A stretch of 64,000 bases of DNA, from the NCBI GenBank assembly GCA_005281725.1, contig SSBO01000001.1, positions 5,130,399-5,194,398 on the forward strand, read 5' to 3'. A program made the translations under genes and the position numbers. How positions within the stretch are numbered: position 1 is the first letter of the stretch; each line of letters starts with the position of its first letter. The notes beneath the pieces were generated by a model. That model was not told the DNA's origin. It saw only the letters and a program-made list of their open reading frames with translations, and did no database searches. Below, piece by piece: positions 13,866-25,227 of the stretch. This DNA is from Wuchereria bancrofti (lineage: Eukaryota > Nematoda > Chromadorea > Rhabditida > Onchocercidae).

Positions 13866-16800
13866 ATAATCATTTAAGCATCGCAAATTACAACCATTAT
13901 GGTATTATTCCACACATCCTTATCGATTTTAGTATTTTTCTAGTTTTTCCTCTCAACTGCACTAAATGAATCTAACTTCCTCTTTGAATGATCCGAAAGC
14001 TGTAGCTTTCCTTTCATTTGGTTAAATGTGAAACATTTCAAGAGCGCTTCAACTTATTAGCGTTATTACTGGACAAATACTAACTCATATTTCAAAATTT
14101 GGGTAATCATAATTATGCCCGAAAAAACAGAAATTCTATCTCCATTTCCATGAAGCTCAAATTCATCTGAAAGAATTAATCAATTGTATATATTCATTTG
14201 TTATATTCCCAGTTGTGTTTATTCATTTACTGAACTGATGAATGAATAGCAACTTAATTTTTTTTTTGAGTAATTAAATCCACTATTTGATATTGAAAAA
14301 CATTCCGAAATAATGCATTTCTATTATGTATATTTTAATACTTATTCCATTATTTATTGATTGGACTACGGAAGTGTTCTCAGACAAGAAGAAATTCTAA
14401 TGATTTTTTCATTTCGGTTCAAAATAAATTTTATTTTAAAGGAATCAACTTTAAAGAAAACTGTAATATTAACAAACCTTTAGCCTAACAGCCGCTCAAA
14501 CTTTAAGTACAATTCTACATTTGTAATTTAAAAAATTTTGCAAGGGAGATAAGAGCTAGAAACAGAATCAGGAGCATGCAAAAAATCCTTCCGAGAGTTT
14601 GTTAAATGACGAGAAGCACGTTTCTAAATTGTGGAATAAACAAATTTATTTCTCGTCAACAAAATACTTTGGTTGTTATAGTTCTCTTTTCCAATAAATA
14701 CGTCTTTAAGCTCATTTACAAAACATTGTTCAAAATAAGGAAATTCTTTTGTTGGCAAAATAAGAACGATGTGATTTATAAAAAAGATTATAGAAAGTGA
14801 CAACTTTGCTAGGCTGAATACATTTGATAACAACCAAGGAAAACTGTAGCTCATACAACAGTAGGTAGTAAGCGTAGTAAACGTAGACTTGCAATTGTTG
14901 TATATCTGAAATTCAGACTTAGAAAAGATCATGAAAATGCTTGAGAACAGATGATCACAGAAATTTCTGATTATTCGTTATAACACATTGCACAATTCGT
15001 TGCTTTCCTCGCCTTGTAATGGATACAGATTCAATTTAAGTATTTCAGGTTCTCATCAGTTAGTATATGCTAACGTTATTTTGACTTACTGAAGTTTCTA
15101 GGAATTAGTTTCACTATTAAATTGTTAGTCAGCCGAACTATTGTGTACATATTTGATACAAACGATTTTTGTAAAGCAGTAATAACTTTTTATCCCGGAT
15201 ACTTTCAACTTTGGCTCATAAGAAGTAAAAACCATTCGAACAGTTATCATATAAGACATAAATCCAGCTAGTTGTAAACAGAAGAAGCAAAAATCTGGAA
15301 GAAGCTTGAGAGATGTCTTTGTTTTTTCTTGTAATGTTGTCATTTATGCTCTTGTAACAAAATCAAAAAAATAATTAACGCTTAAAACTGTTTCAAATTC
15401 GATTCCATTTAAAGTTTTGGCTGAGTGTTGCATTTCAGCAAAATATATTGCTAATAGATGCATAAATCTTCAATATTTATTAATGTTTAGTAGCAATTAA
15501 AATTGAAAATTTTTATATTTCAAATTTTTTTTATAATAGAAGTAAAGTAGAAATAATTCCTGATAATAGTAAGATTCGTTGAATAATATGCTAACACTCA
15601 TAAAAATGACAGAAAACTGAAGTTGTGAATGCAATCTATGGCAATAATTATTTCATGTTTAGAAACAACTTTTGGTTATCATTAATGATTTGTTGTTTAC
15701 ACTTGAATAGCTTTTTGTTAATAACTCCGTAACGGATTCTTTTCCTTTCAGTGTTTTCCTTCAGTCCACTGATCACGAATGGATTATTAAAACAGACGTC
15801 ACTTTTTAAACAATATCAAGAGAAATTCTTTAAAATTTCAACAGACATGTTTATTTACGTTGTGACAAAATTTAATTAACATATCAGTTTTTCGATATTA
15901 ATTATTGTGTGTTTAATTTACTGATTGCATGATTCTAATCACTAAAAGGATCTCCAATTATTGTAACCTTGAGGAACATTCAACTGTAATTAATATACTG
16001 CTGATCTTTGATTCAGTAGCGTGAAAAATCGGAAAAATTGATTCGATCGGTTTGATTAGAGATATGATCTTCATTGTTATCAGTGATCTGATAAGTTGAT
16101 TAAGAAGAAACTGTTACAATTAAACCTATCTTGCATTAGCGGATAAACTCTACCTAATATTAATCTGATTTTTATTTTCATTAATTACTCAATTTTAATT
16201 GAAAAGCTGATTAAACTAACTAATCATTACTGGTTAAAACGAATGATGGTTAGCGTTATAAATGCCTTTCAGATAACTGTAGAATTTCAAATTTCTACCG
16301 CTGTAAGAGTTCTGACGATGTAATATAACGGGCTATAAAAATATTTTCGGAAAATATTGCCATGCGTAATCGAATAGTTCATAGATGTAACTACTTGAGA
16401 AGAATTCATATTTTTGCAATACATCTGATCTGATATTCACAAAATTTTTAATTTAATCCATTATTCGCTACGCTATTATTCAACATGAATCCATTAGTAA
16501 CTAATGTTCAGTTCAGCTATATACGACATATGTTGCATATGATATGATATATTCTTGCAAAAATATGAATAAAGCAGTAAAGGCATTAAATAATTAATGA
16601 AACTGACACGATAGTGGTGGACTTTTCTCTTTGTGAGAAAAATGCCTATTTAAGACAAAAGTTTAGCGAATTATACTGCAACAGTTGACGCGTAGTCTTT
16701 AGAGAAGGATGAAGCGATAATGATAGAACATTGATAAAAGCAGTTGTGTCACATACAGGAAGATCTTTCAAAAATATTTAAATTTTTCTGCTTTTCTTAA

Positions 16801-17536
16801 CAATCAGTTTTGCAGCTTTAATTAACGGCTACATCTGATCTTTTTTTAGAATTTGAAGTGAAAACAATCTCACTGTATCTGCAGCTCGGATTATTGTTAT
16901 TGATAATCCTTTTAAGTACTAAAATGAATTTCAACAATGGAAGCATTCATTCATTCAATTCAATGTTAGAGATAGAAATAATTAGCTCTCAAAATAGCTC
17001 TTTTTTAGTTTATGAATTATCATTTCTTAGAGATTAATTTTAGAAAGCTCAAATAGTAATTTTAGGATTTTGCTGCCTGTGACAAGGAATTTTCTCATCA
17101 ATTATAGATGTAATTAGCTTTGTTTAGCGTTTTCAGCATGCATGGAAACTTTTGTTTTAACGCTTGCAATGCCTCTTAGCAAAGCCATTCATACAGCAAC
17201 AATTCCCATGATCACATTACTTAATGTATCCTAAAAAGGTATTTCATTAAGCTCAATCAAGCAGTTCTTTTTAGTAATTATAAAAAGACACATAATGTCA
17301 GTGGCTGATTCATTCTTGTTAAATTTGCTAATCATAGTGATAAGTTAATCACAGTGTAATATCTTTCGATACAGCAAACAAATGTATGAAGTGCCTTATT
17401 CAAATTTTCATCTGACTCATATAATTGTTGACTAATTTTGGCTCATTTCAATTTATTCGTGTTGTATGTCCAATTTAAATGCAAACTTCACATCACTTTC
17501 AGTTGTCAATTTTTTTACGAGCACAGCGTCATAATA

Positions 17537-19512
17537 ATGGAAAGTAGGGAGCTATTTTTAACAATTACATTTGCTATTTATGCACTTGAAGGATTTCTGC
17601 TTATCATTTGCAATGGTGTGGTTGAATTAGTATTAATCAAACATCGTCATCTCAGACGACAATACATCATTTTGTTTGCGCAGGTAATTAACAAAAATGA
17701 CAGATCATTTGATGTTCAGTAACTTTACTCATCCGTTCGTTCACTTTTTAAAGCTGCTTTCTGTCACTTTTTTTAAATCCAATATCTCATTCATAGATTT
17801 TTGCCGATGCAACGTTGGGATTTGGGTTTTGCCTAGCCGGGATCGGTCGTCTAATTGTATTAGGACTTGGATGCTTTCGGATAACCAGACGATCTTGCTT
17901 ATTGCTACCATGGTCAACAGTGATTACGTGGTAAATTCTAACGCTTAGTTTTTTTTTTTTATCTTTTCATCTGTAAGTTCTTATGATCCACCCTACTTTG
18001 CTAATCAGAATATTAATCTGCAAATAATGATTCAGGTCAGAGTTAATGTCGGCTATGTCGACACTCATGGTAAGTACAGACCGTATCATTTCACTTTTAT
18101 TTCCGATGCGGTATTTCGAGAAGAACTATTCATATCAAATCAAGCAGGTTAATTCCCAATTTTAATAGAAAGCATTAAAAAATTCGAATTTTTAAATGTA
18201 AAAACTCCGAAACATCATATTTGAATTTTGCAATTTTTCAATTGTAAATTGAAATCTCAAAAGTCCTAAGTAATGATTAAGGTTAAATTTCAGATCACTC
18301 TTTATTTCGGTTCAGTGTCACTATTCATCTTCGTTTGCTGGTTTTTTTCCTTCAAAGATACGGAATCTATGTTGCATGGTTTTTGTTGGTAAATATTTAT
18401 TAGTTCACAGATAAATCGCTAAACCGGATCATTTCATTCCTTACGGAACATCTATATTCAGGTCAGGTGATGTTCTACAGCCGTTTTTCGCGGATTTGCA
18501 TGCTTTGGTGATGATTATTTCCACATCCTTAAGTGTTATCCTCTACATTATTGTGTATTTGTTGAGCAGAAAACACCTTCGTCGGATAAAAAGCAATCAG
18601 TCGGTTAGTTTACACTTGCCGTTTTTCTAACTGAAGAAAAGGAAAAAAACAGGCAAGCAGAAAGGAAGAAAAAACAGAACAAATAGAAGGCAATAAGGAA
18701 GAGGTAAAAGTTACTTTAGATCAGACTGTTATACTTGTCTAGACTCCTTATATAATCTCTTTTTGTTGGTATTATCTGTTCCTGTTTTGGCTGGCTCTGA
18801 TTTTGACTGATTTAGGCGCTTTCTCCTGAACTAATAATTAGTAATTAATATAATAATAATAATTAATAATAAATAATAATAAAGTAAGTAATAAATAAAG
18901 TAAGTAATGGAAAGTCTACTTGAACATCTCAAGTAGCTCATTTTTAAGATATTTTTAATGTGATGCAAATAGAAAGTGTTTGAACTTGAAGTTTCGTCGA
19001 TGTGCCTGACACAGTATGAGCACAACTGCTGAGTAACCAAGATGGAGCATATTTACGGTTCAAATATCCAGTAGATTCGAGCAGTGATATAAATAAATGA
19101 CTTCAATACTGTATATTTTAGGAGACAAATACTTCAATACTGTATATTTTAGGAGACATCGTTACGGTTATTTGAAGCACGCCAGTGTAAGCTCACCATT
19201 ACAATGGGTGTTTCCTGCGTGTTCACTTTGTTTTTTTACGTGATACCGTTATGCATTAAGTTGTTGATAGACGATAATGATGACGATCCAACGACCTACT
19301 ATTCGGAATTGATCCGTGTAGCAGTAGCAATTAGTTGTAATCTAAATCCGTTAACAAATATAGCTGCAATCCTCATAAAACAGGACGATATTGCATGCCA
19401 CGTGAGGCAATTATTTCCGGAATGCATTCAGAAAAGCATTTATAAGTGTGACCAAATAACACTTGTTTGTGGTAAAAGTGTAACTCTAGCTGTTAGTTCA
19501 AGAACGAATTGA
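17537..19512 (+). CDS. nematode serpentine (7TM) chemoreceptor-like GPCR, probably Srsx-type
   Basis: Predicted G-protein-coupled receptor of the plasma membrane; ligand unknown. Exons 17537-17683, 17797-17930, 18036-18147, 18294-18388, 18462-18603 and 19153-19512 close in frame to 329 residues, a normal length. TM1 lies in the first exon (FAIYALEGFLLIICNGVVEL). TM3 ends in the DR-type motif STDRIISLLFPMRYF. TM5 is ITLYFGSVSLFIFVCWFF and a membrane stretch follows at HALVMIISTSLSVILYIIVY. The last exon carries TM6 and TM7, with NLNPLTNIAAILI, an NPxxN variant of the usual NPxxY. The gene looks intact. Intron 5 ends in two tandem copies of the acceptor; only the second keeps the frame. Nematode chemoreceptor families are hard to separate by eye, so the Srsx label is tentative. 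Confidence 0.82.
18834..18906. repeat. (TAA)n / AT-rich microsatellite
   Basis: Irregular TAA/TAATAA repeats ending in two copies of aagtaagtaataaat-like sequence, inside intron 5 of the GPCR gene. Confidence 0.75.
19100..19158 (+). repeat. 31-bp tandem duplication containing the 3' splice site
   Basis: The 28 bases at 19100-19127 recur exactly at 19131-19158 (period 31). Each copy contains the acceptor tattttag|GAGACA. The second acceptor (exon from 19153) gives the receptor frame; the first (exon from 19122) shifts frame and meets a stop within 20 codons. Confidence 0.9.
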
Positions 19513-20290
19513 ACTATAGGTCATGTTGAACAAATGGATTACAAGCAAAAGCAGTGTTCAGTGTTACCGTTCTTAAATTACTCATCGCTCACGTTTACTA
19601 ACTTCAACTTCCATACTTGGGGACAATGCTGATCATCTATCATATCGAAATGTCTTTTTGACAAAAATTAACATGAAATATTTTGCCGTAACAAAACTCA
19701 CCGATATGTTGTTCTGAACTAAAGTTTCTTTAATCTACCGATATGGCAACTCAGCTAAATCCCAATTTTAAGAGATAAGTTTTCATTGCCTCTTCAATCT
19801 TACTAATTCTTCAATAATAATAGCCGTGTATAATCAAATCATATAAATTTTATAAAATTATAAAAAGTTGAAACAGCATGTGTATCATTGACTTTGAATA
19901 ACTGTCTTGGTTTTACTGCATCAACTTCTAACCGTTAAACGTTTCTAAACTTTAAAGAGACAGTAAATCTTTTGTTTCATGAAAGTAAGCATTAGCCCAG
20001 TCAGTTAAAGTGAATTCGCATCGAAAATGAATTCTGACTGATTGTGCTGGGAAATATCATTCGTAACGCAGAAAACTACCAAACATGATGGGATAAGTTT
20101 TTTTAATCATTACAACCATATGATTAACCTTCCCCTACACGTTCTAATAATAATTCCTCCCTTTCTTTTGTTTCAGTGAAAAAAAAATCAGTTTAATAAA
20201 TAAACAAAAACGCTCAAGATACTTAAACAGACTACTGACTGATAATGAACTTCACAGAATCACAAATTACTGATTGATGAATTCAAAAAA
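19513..20290. other. intergenic, convergent 3' flanks
   Basis: Between the GPCR (+) and SDR (-) stop codons. AT-rich; I see no gene or structured element. Confidence 0.5.
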
Positions 20291-22577
20291 TCAACTACTG
20301 ACAAATGGTACATTCCAATCGATCTCTTTTCTCTTATAAAAAAATTTTCCAGTTGGGCCGTTGCCTTCCAATGTTGCTAAATAAATAGGTGTGTCAGCAC
20401 CTTCTTCAATTGTTAGAAGGCCGTAATGACTTGTCATGTCGGTATTAACATATCCGGGGTGACACTGCAAAAATTTTCTATTCATTTCAATAAAGAATTG
20501 AGAGTTACTCATCTTTACGAATCTTTCCCGAAAATTGTAATGAATTAATGCGTCTCAATAATCCATTTCTTTATCAAAAATTCCCTGATTTCACGAAACA
20601 AAGATTTAGAATTCGCTAAAACGGCTAAGAAAAAAAAAATGAACAAAGAAATAAAGTTATTCTGCTCATTAATGAATACCTTAAACACTTTTCAGTATAG
20701 CATTTAGAATGAATTGTTTCAGAAAATCAAGAATACGAACCGCATTCACCAAAATATTTCGGGTTTTCAGTTCTTTCGCTTGGATGAATGTGAGTGCTAT
20801 AACTGCAGCTTTTGACACTTTGTATGCTGAGTTAGGAAAGCCATTTTCTCTCCGTTTATCTTCAATGCAAGCCCTGGAATAGTATTCTTATGATAAAGAC
20901 TAACACTGTACTATACAAAAAATTTCCGTGCACTAGTCGTTATTCAATGACAAAAAAGTTTTCCAAATCACTCCTCGTTCCCTACCACTATTCCCTTTAT
21001 TTAATTACGACATTTTAATTTAAAATACATAATCTATGTTAATCAAAATCTTTACTTTACTTCATTTACTTCTTTTTTTACTTCAAAATATTTACTTCAT
21101 GTAATCACAAGTGAACTTGTCAATATCAGCAACTGTTAACGAAGGACTGGTAAGTCTAGCAATAATTTCATCACTATAACGACCAGCAATAACACCTTCC
21201 GAACTGCTTACGTTGACAACTCTAAATAAAAAAATGTAATTAACAGAAAAAACTAACATCTACTTGAGACGTGGGAAAGTGTTTTTTTTTGATTTTGATT
21301 AATTAATAGAAGCTAAAAAAAATTAACCTTCCACCACCTCGAATGAGGGGAAATAGTATATTAGAGACTTGTTTAGTACCATTATAATTGATACCAATTG
21401 TTACGCGAGCCTGTTTTTCTGGTGGTTCACTTGCTGCGTTCTGAAGTGCACGGCCATAATTCAATTCTTTCACTTTCCAAAGCTCAATAAATTTAGTATT
21501 CCTCCTTTTTAAATGGCTATTAAAACACCCTTCAATAAAGTCATTTTCAGATACTATTTTTATAACGATCAAAGTAAAAAACCATAGAGCGATTCTATAT
21601 CTTTATTGTAACATCATTCGATTCAAAATATAAACAAAAAATTTTGCATCAGTTGTTTAATCACTTTGAAAGCAAATCCTGCATTGTTAACCAATACATC
21701 CAGTCCACTGTGCTCTTTTTTCAAATAGGAAGCAAAATTCTCGCAGCTGGTACGATCAGTGATGTCAAGTTGATGAAAACGAATGTCAGAGTGACGATTA
21801 TCGCCCAGTTCTTTGATCAGTTTGTCCAACGATTCTTTACCTAATTTCTCATTCCTCGCTGTAAAAATGAAGAAACTATTTCATTACTTGTGGAAAAAAA
21901 GAAAGGAGATTATTGACGATTACAATAAAAGATGTACTGTGATCTGATCCATGAAGGAATTTAAAGAAAGCAAAACTGATTCGTCAGTGAACCTTCCATT
22001 TTTCTTCTTCCAGTAAGTATAGTTAACAAGTTATAATTAATATTCATTGCAACATGCAAATAATACCCGTAAGGTATATGATTGCAGTCTGCAACTTCTC
22101 AGCAAGACCTTTCACTATCCCATAACCAATTCCTTTGTTCGCACCAGTAATCTGTGAAACTGATGAATAACTGATTTAGCAAATCAATTCGCTAATGTCT
22201 CAGCATTTTGAAATTTTTGATAGAAAAAGGAACACTTTTTTAAAAAAGAAAAGGAATATTTAGTATTCCAAGTTTCAACTGCTTATTAACTTTCCAACCA
22301 AAGCTAGTCAATCAGCGTTATTTCAAAGAGGCTATGTTGCAGCAATATTAAACAGAAGATATCTACGCCAGTAAAAGTAACAGTAGACTTATAGGTTCGA
22401 TGTTGGCCAATCAAATAAGAAGGACTGCAGTAATCGAAGCTTTTTGATTAAAACTATAATGAACTTGCTGTTGCTGAGATTCTTCCCAGGCAACCTCGTC
22501 ATTCATTTAAATAACACTTGCATAGAAATTTAAGAGGAAGAAAGGTAACAAACCACAAATACTCTAGGAAGTGACAT
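20291..22577 (-). CDS. short-chain dehydrogenase, carbonyl reductase (CBR1) type
   Basis: Predicted cytosolic NADPH-dependent reductase of carbonyl compounds. Exons in coding order: 22577-22554, 22151-22067, 21858-21665, 21440-21328, 21221-21096, 20873-20741, 20464-20291. Phases close to 282 residues; human CBR1 has 277. The SDR cofactor motif TGANKGIG is at residues ~10-17, the structural NNAG is in exon 3 (LDVLVNNAGFAF), the catalytic serine region is VVNVSSSEG, and the catalytic YxxxK is AYKVSKAA. The C-terminal part CHPGYVNTDMTSHYG followed by EEGADTPIYLA matches the CBR1 substrate-loop region. The first exon is only eight codons; it fits by phase and by the expected start of strand beta-1. 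Divergent from ROGDI, 661 bp apart. Confidence 0.9.
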
Positions 22578-23238
22578 CCTCCTGACTTGACTGGTAGTTG
22601 CACAAAAAATAAGGATGCGCGAGTGAAATATAGGACTGAAACAAAATGGATCAGATATAATAAGTCATGGTAATGGACCTTTGACCCTTGCTATTTCGTT
22701 TAGCGAATAATTTTCATCTAGCGACTTTTGTGTAACAAATTAAAGTCCGTCTAAAACGAATGTTGAATGCTAAACAGAACAGAAAGTAAATGCCGAATAA
22801 TGTCTATGATGATGCCATCGCTGTTCTTTTCTTCCTTTGTCTGGCAAGGAATGGACCTGTTTCTTCTCTTAAAAAAGAAAGAAAGGCTCAGAGCACAGTT
22901 TATATTAAAAACCAGTGACTGCAATGGGAAGTAACATGCAGAGTACTTTGACGCCGATCTATCCTCAAAGACTTATCAATGCATGACTCATTAGTATTGC
23001 ACAGTGTCCCGTGATCAAAGCGCTTCCTGAATTTGTGAGAAATGCGCATGAAGGAGCGCGGTTGTAAGACTAAAGGGAAAAGCTGGGGATGGGAAGTGCT
23101 GGGTGATTTGGCTGGGAGGGGTAATTTCTCACTGTTCGTTAGATGAGTGTGTAAATGTGATGATGGTAACTTTTGCTAGGCTACAATAACATGTCTTATG
23201 GTACTTTGAAGGTAATGTTCAGATGATGAAGGGCCACA
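22578..23238. other. divergent intergenic region (SDR / ROGDI promoters)
   Basis: 661 bp between two divergently transcribed starts, less AT-rich than flanks. An acceptor-like tgttcag ending at 23221, 17 bp before the ROGDI ATG, could be a spliced-leader trans-splice site. No TATA-like element is convincing. Confidence 0.35.
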
Positions 23239-25227
23239 ATGGGTGAAGCAGATATTGTCACCGAAACCGTACACCGTCAGTTAGATCAAGGTGATGATGA
23301 TGATGATGGTGATGGTAATGATGACATCAACAGAAGCAGTCCTGAATCAAGGAGAAAGCAAGCATTACTGATACAACGTGGTCTGTTGGCTGAACAGCAT
23401 TGGTTTCAAAATTTGGAAGTCGTCGAAATTTTTATGAAGGTTTCTTAAGAGATTTTCAATCCGTGATGGTGGGTTTAACACGAATTGATATCGGATGTTT
23501 TGGAAGAGATTTACAGCTATGGTTGTGTGTGTTGATAATTAGAAAACTAGCTTTAACTGACATTCAGTTACATTACTGAGCTATTTTTATTTAATAATTT
23601 GTTTTAAAGATTTTAGCTGGAAAATATTTTACGGGCAATTTGTAAAAGAATGAATTTATCTGCTAAAATGGATTCGTCAGTTAAGTTGGGAGTTGGAAAT
23701 CGGACAACAGAAAAACTTTCGTTGGTACAACGAACAGGAGCGGAAGTGTTCAAATGTTCTGTCATGTTGCTTGGCGAAAGCGTTATACAAACCGAAGTAA
23801 TGTCAGAAAGATCCAAAATTAGAATGCTCTGCGCTTTTATAATAGGAGGAGACTTGTTATTTACTGATTCTTTCAGAAGTTTTTAATTTGTTTATATAAA
23901 GTTTTAGTAAGTAGTACAAATATAGAGCGATTTCCTACTTGAATCATTTGATTTTTAGGTGATAATAAAGCATCCGAAAATGCCTGGTGGTGTTTATCGC
24001 GGAGTTGCACAGCCTGAAGTACAATGGAAATTGCAGCAAATGCAAGATGCCGATAATTACTATGTGCAGGCTCTAAGCATGCTTATTCAGGTCAGTTTCT
24101 TTACGATCCTAATTTCAGTTTCTTTTTTTGTTCTTGTTTTTTGAGAAAAGTAGTCTTAAGTGACCAAAATTTATTACATTAACTATTCTTCAGAAACTGA
24201 AGTGGATTAGGCATGTGCCACCTGATGATATCAGTAAGATGTCATCCACTGTTACCACTGTTGTTGCTAAGGTACAATCTGTTGCCTTCGTTTTACCAGT
24301 TTTTAATTATTTTTGATAAATTTTATATATTTCATATATAAAGTTTTAATTTTATAAATTTTAAATTTCCTATTTAAAGTTTAAATTTAAGTCTAAAACT
24401 TTAAGCATTCCATTTTCCTTTGTGTGAACAATACCTTTATCCAACAAGAAGTGTTTTATGTAATAAATTTTCTCTGTCGTATCAGCAATTTTCTTTTTTC
24501 AGATAACAAACTTGATTGGGCAAGCACGTTTAACATTATGCATGCCAGGAAAACGTACGTTGCTAGAACTATGTAATACAGCGATAACGCGATGTTTCAA
24601 TCCTCCACTGCCACCTGATTTGGTTTTCTCATATTATATAAGTGCAAATCGCCTTGTTTGTGCTGCTTATCAAGTCACACCGAAAACCAATGGTGCTGTT
24701 TTCGAAGTGTTTTTATATACTTGTAGTGTTTTTATATACGTTAACTTGTTTAATATCTGTTTTAAGATGTAAAGAAATGAGATTGAGATGCACGCAGTTA
24801 TATCTTTCCGCGCACTGTTTATCAACTATCTCTTTGAAAGAGAATCAGTGGGAGATTTGGGTTTTGTGAGGTTATGGCAGCACATAGATCAGACGTGATT
24901 ATATTGATTTTACAACTTCTTCAGAAAATATATCGGTTGTTTCCCTAATTAAAACCGAATTTTTTTGGATTTCGAGTTTTCTTGATGATTCCTAATAATG
25001 ATATAGTATGGTAATGACATTTACTGAGTTTGTTATTCACAAAATTTTTGATTTACTTCGTTTTAGGTGCTCAAGGTTTGACAGTTACCGTAGCGGACTG
25101 CTTGCTTTCGCAGCTTGTAGATGTTCTATATTTAACAGATCGAGCTGTGAACGTAGCGCAACAATTCAACTGTAGTATGTGCATGCTTAAAGAACGAATA
25201 AATGCGTACAACCATATTTGTTTCTGA
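23239..25227 (+). CDS. rogdi: ROGDI homologue
   Basis: ROGDI is a conserved leucine-zipper-like protein; human loss causes Kohlschutter-Tonz syndrome, and it associates with the V-ATPase regulatory Rabconnectin/DMXL machinery. Exons 23239-23439, 23617-23796, 23959-24090, 24194-24271, 24503-24692 and 25067-25227 join to 313 residues (human 287). The best signatures are VQWKLQQMQDADNYYVQAL (human KQWKLQQIQDARNHVSQA) and NPPLPPDLVFSYYISANRLV. An insertion near the N-terminus is acidic (DDDDDGDGNDD), encoded by GAT-rich sequence at 23291-23323. The C-terminus CMLKERINAYNHICF parallels the end of the human protein. The gene appears intact. Confidence 0.9.

Larger units (their letters stand above)
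8060..17536. other. gene-poor AT-rich region between divergent genes
   Basis: About 9.5 kb between the SLC17 start (-) and the GPCR start (+). Open frames here are short and show no recognisable domain. It contains a purine-rich tract at 9430-9510, short poly-A/T runs, and the 5S-like relic near 13.8 kb. I saw no tRNA B-box, terminal repeat or transposase motif. Confidence 0.5.

Noticed and set aside
24706..24739. 19-bp-period direct repeat just after ROGDI exon 5
   Set aside because: Two 15-nt copies in an AT-rich intron; likely simple slippage and of no evident consequence.
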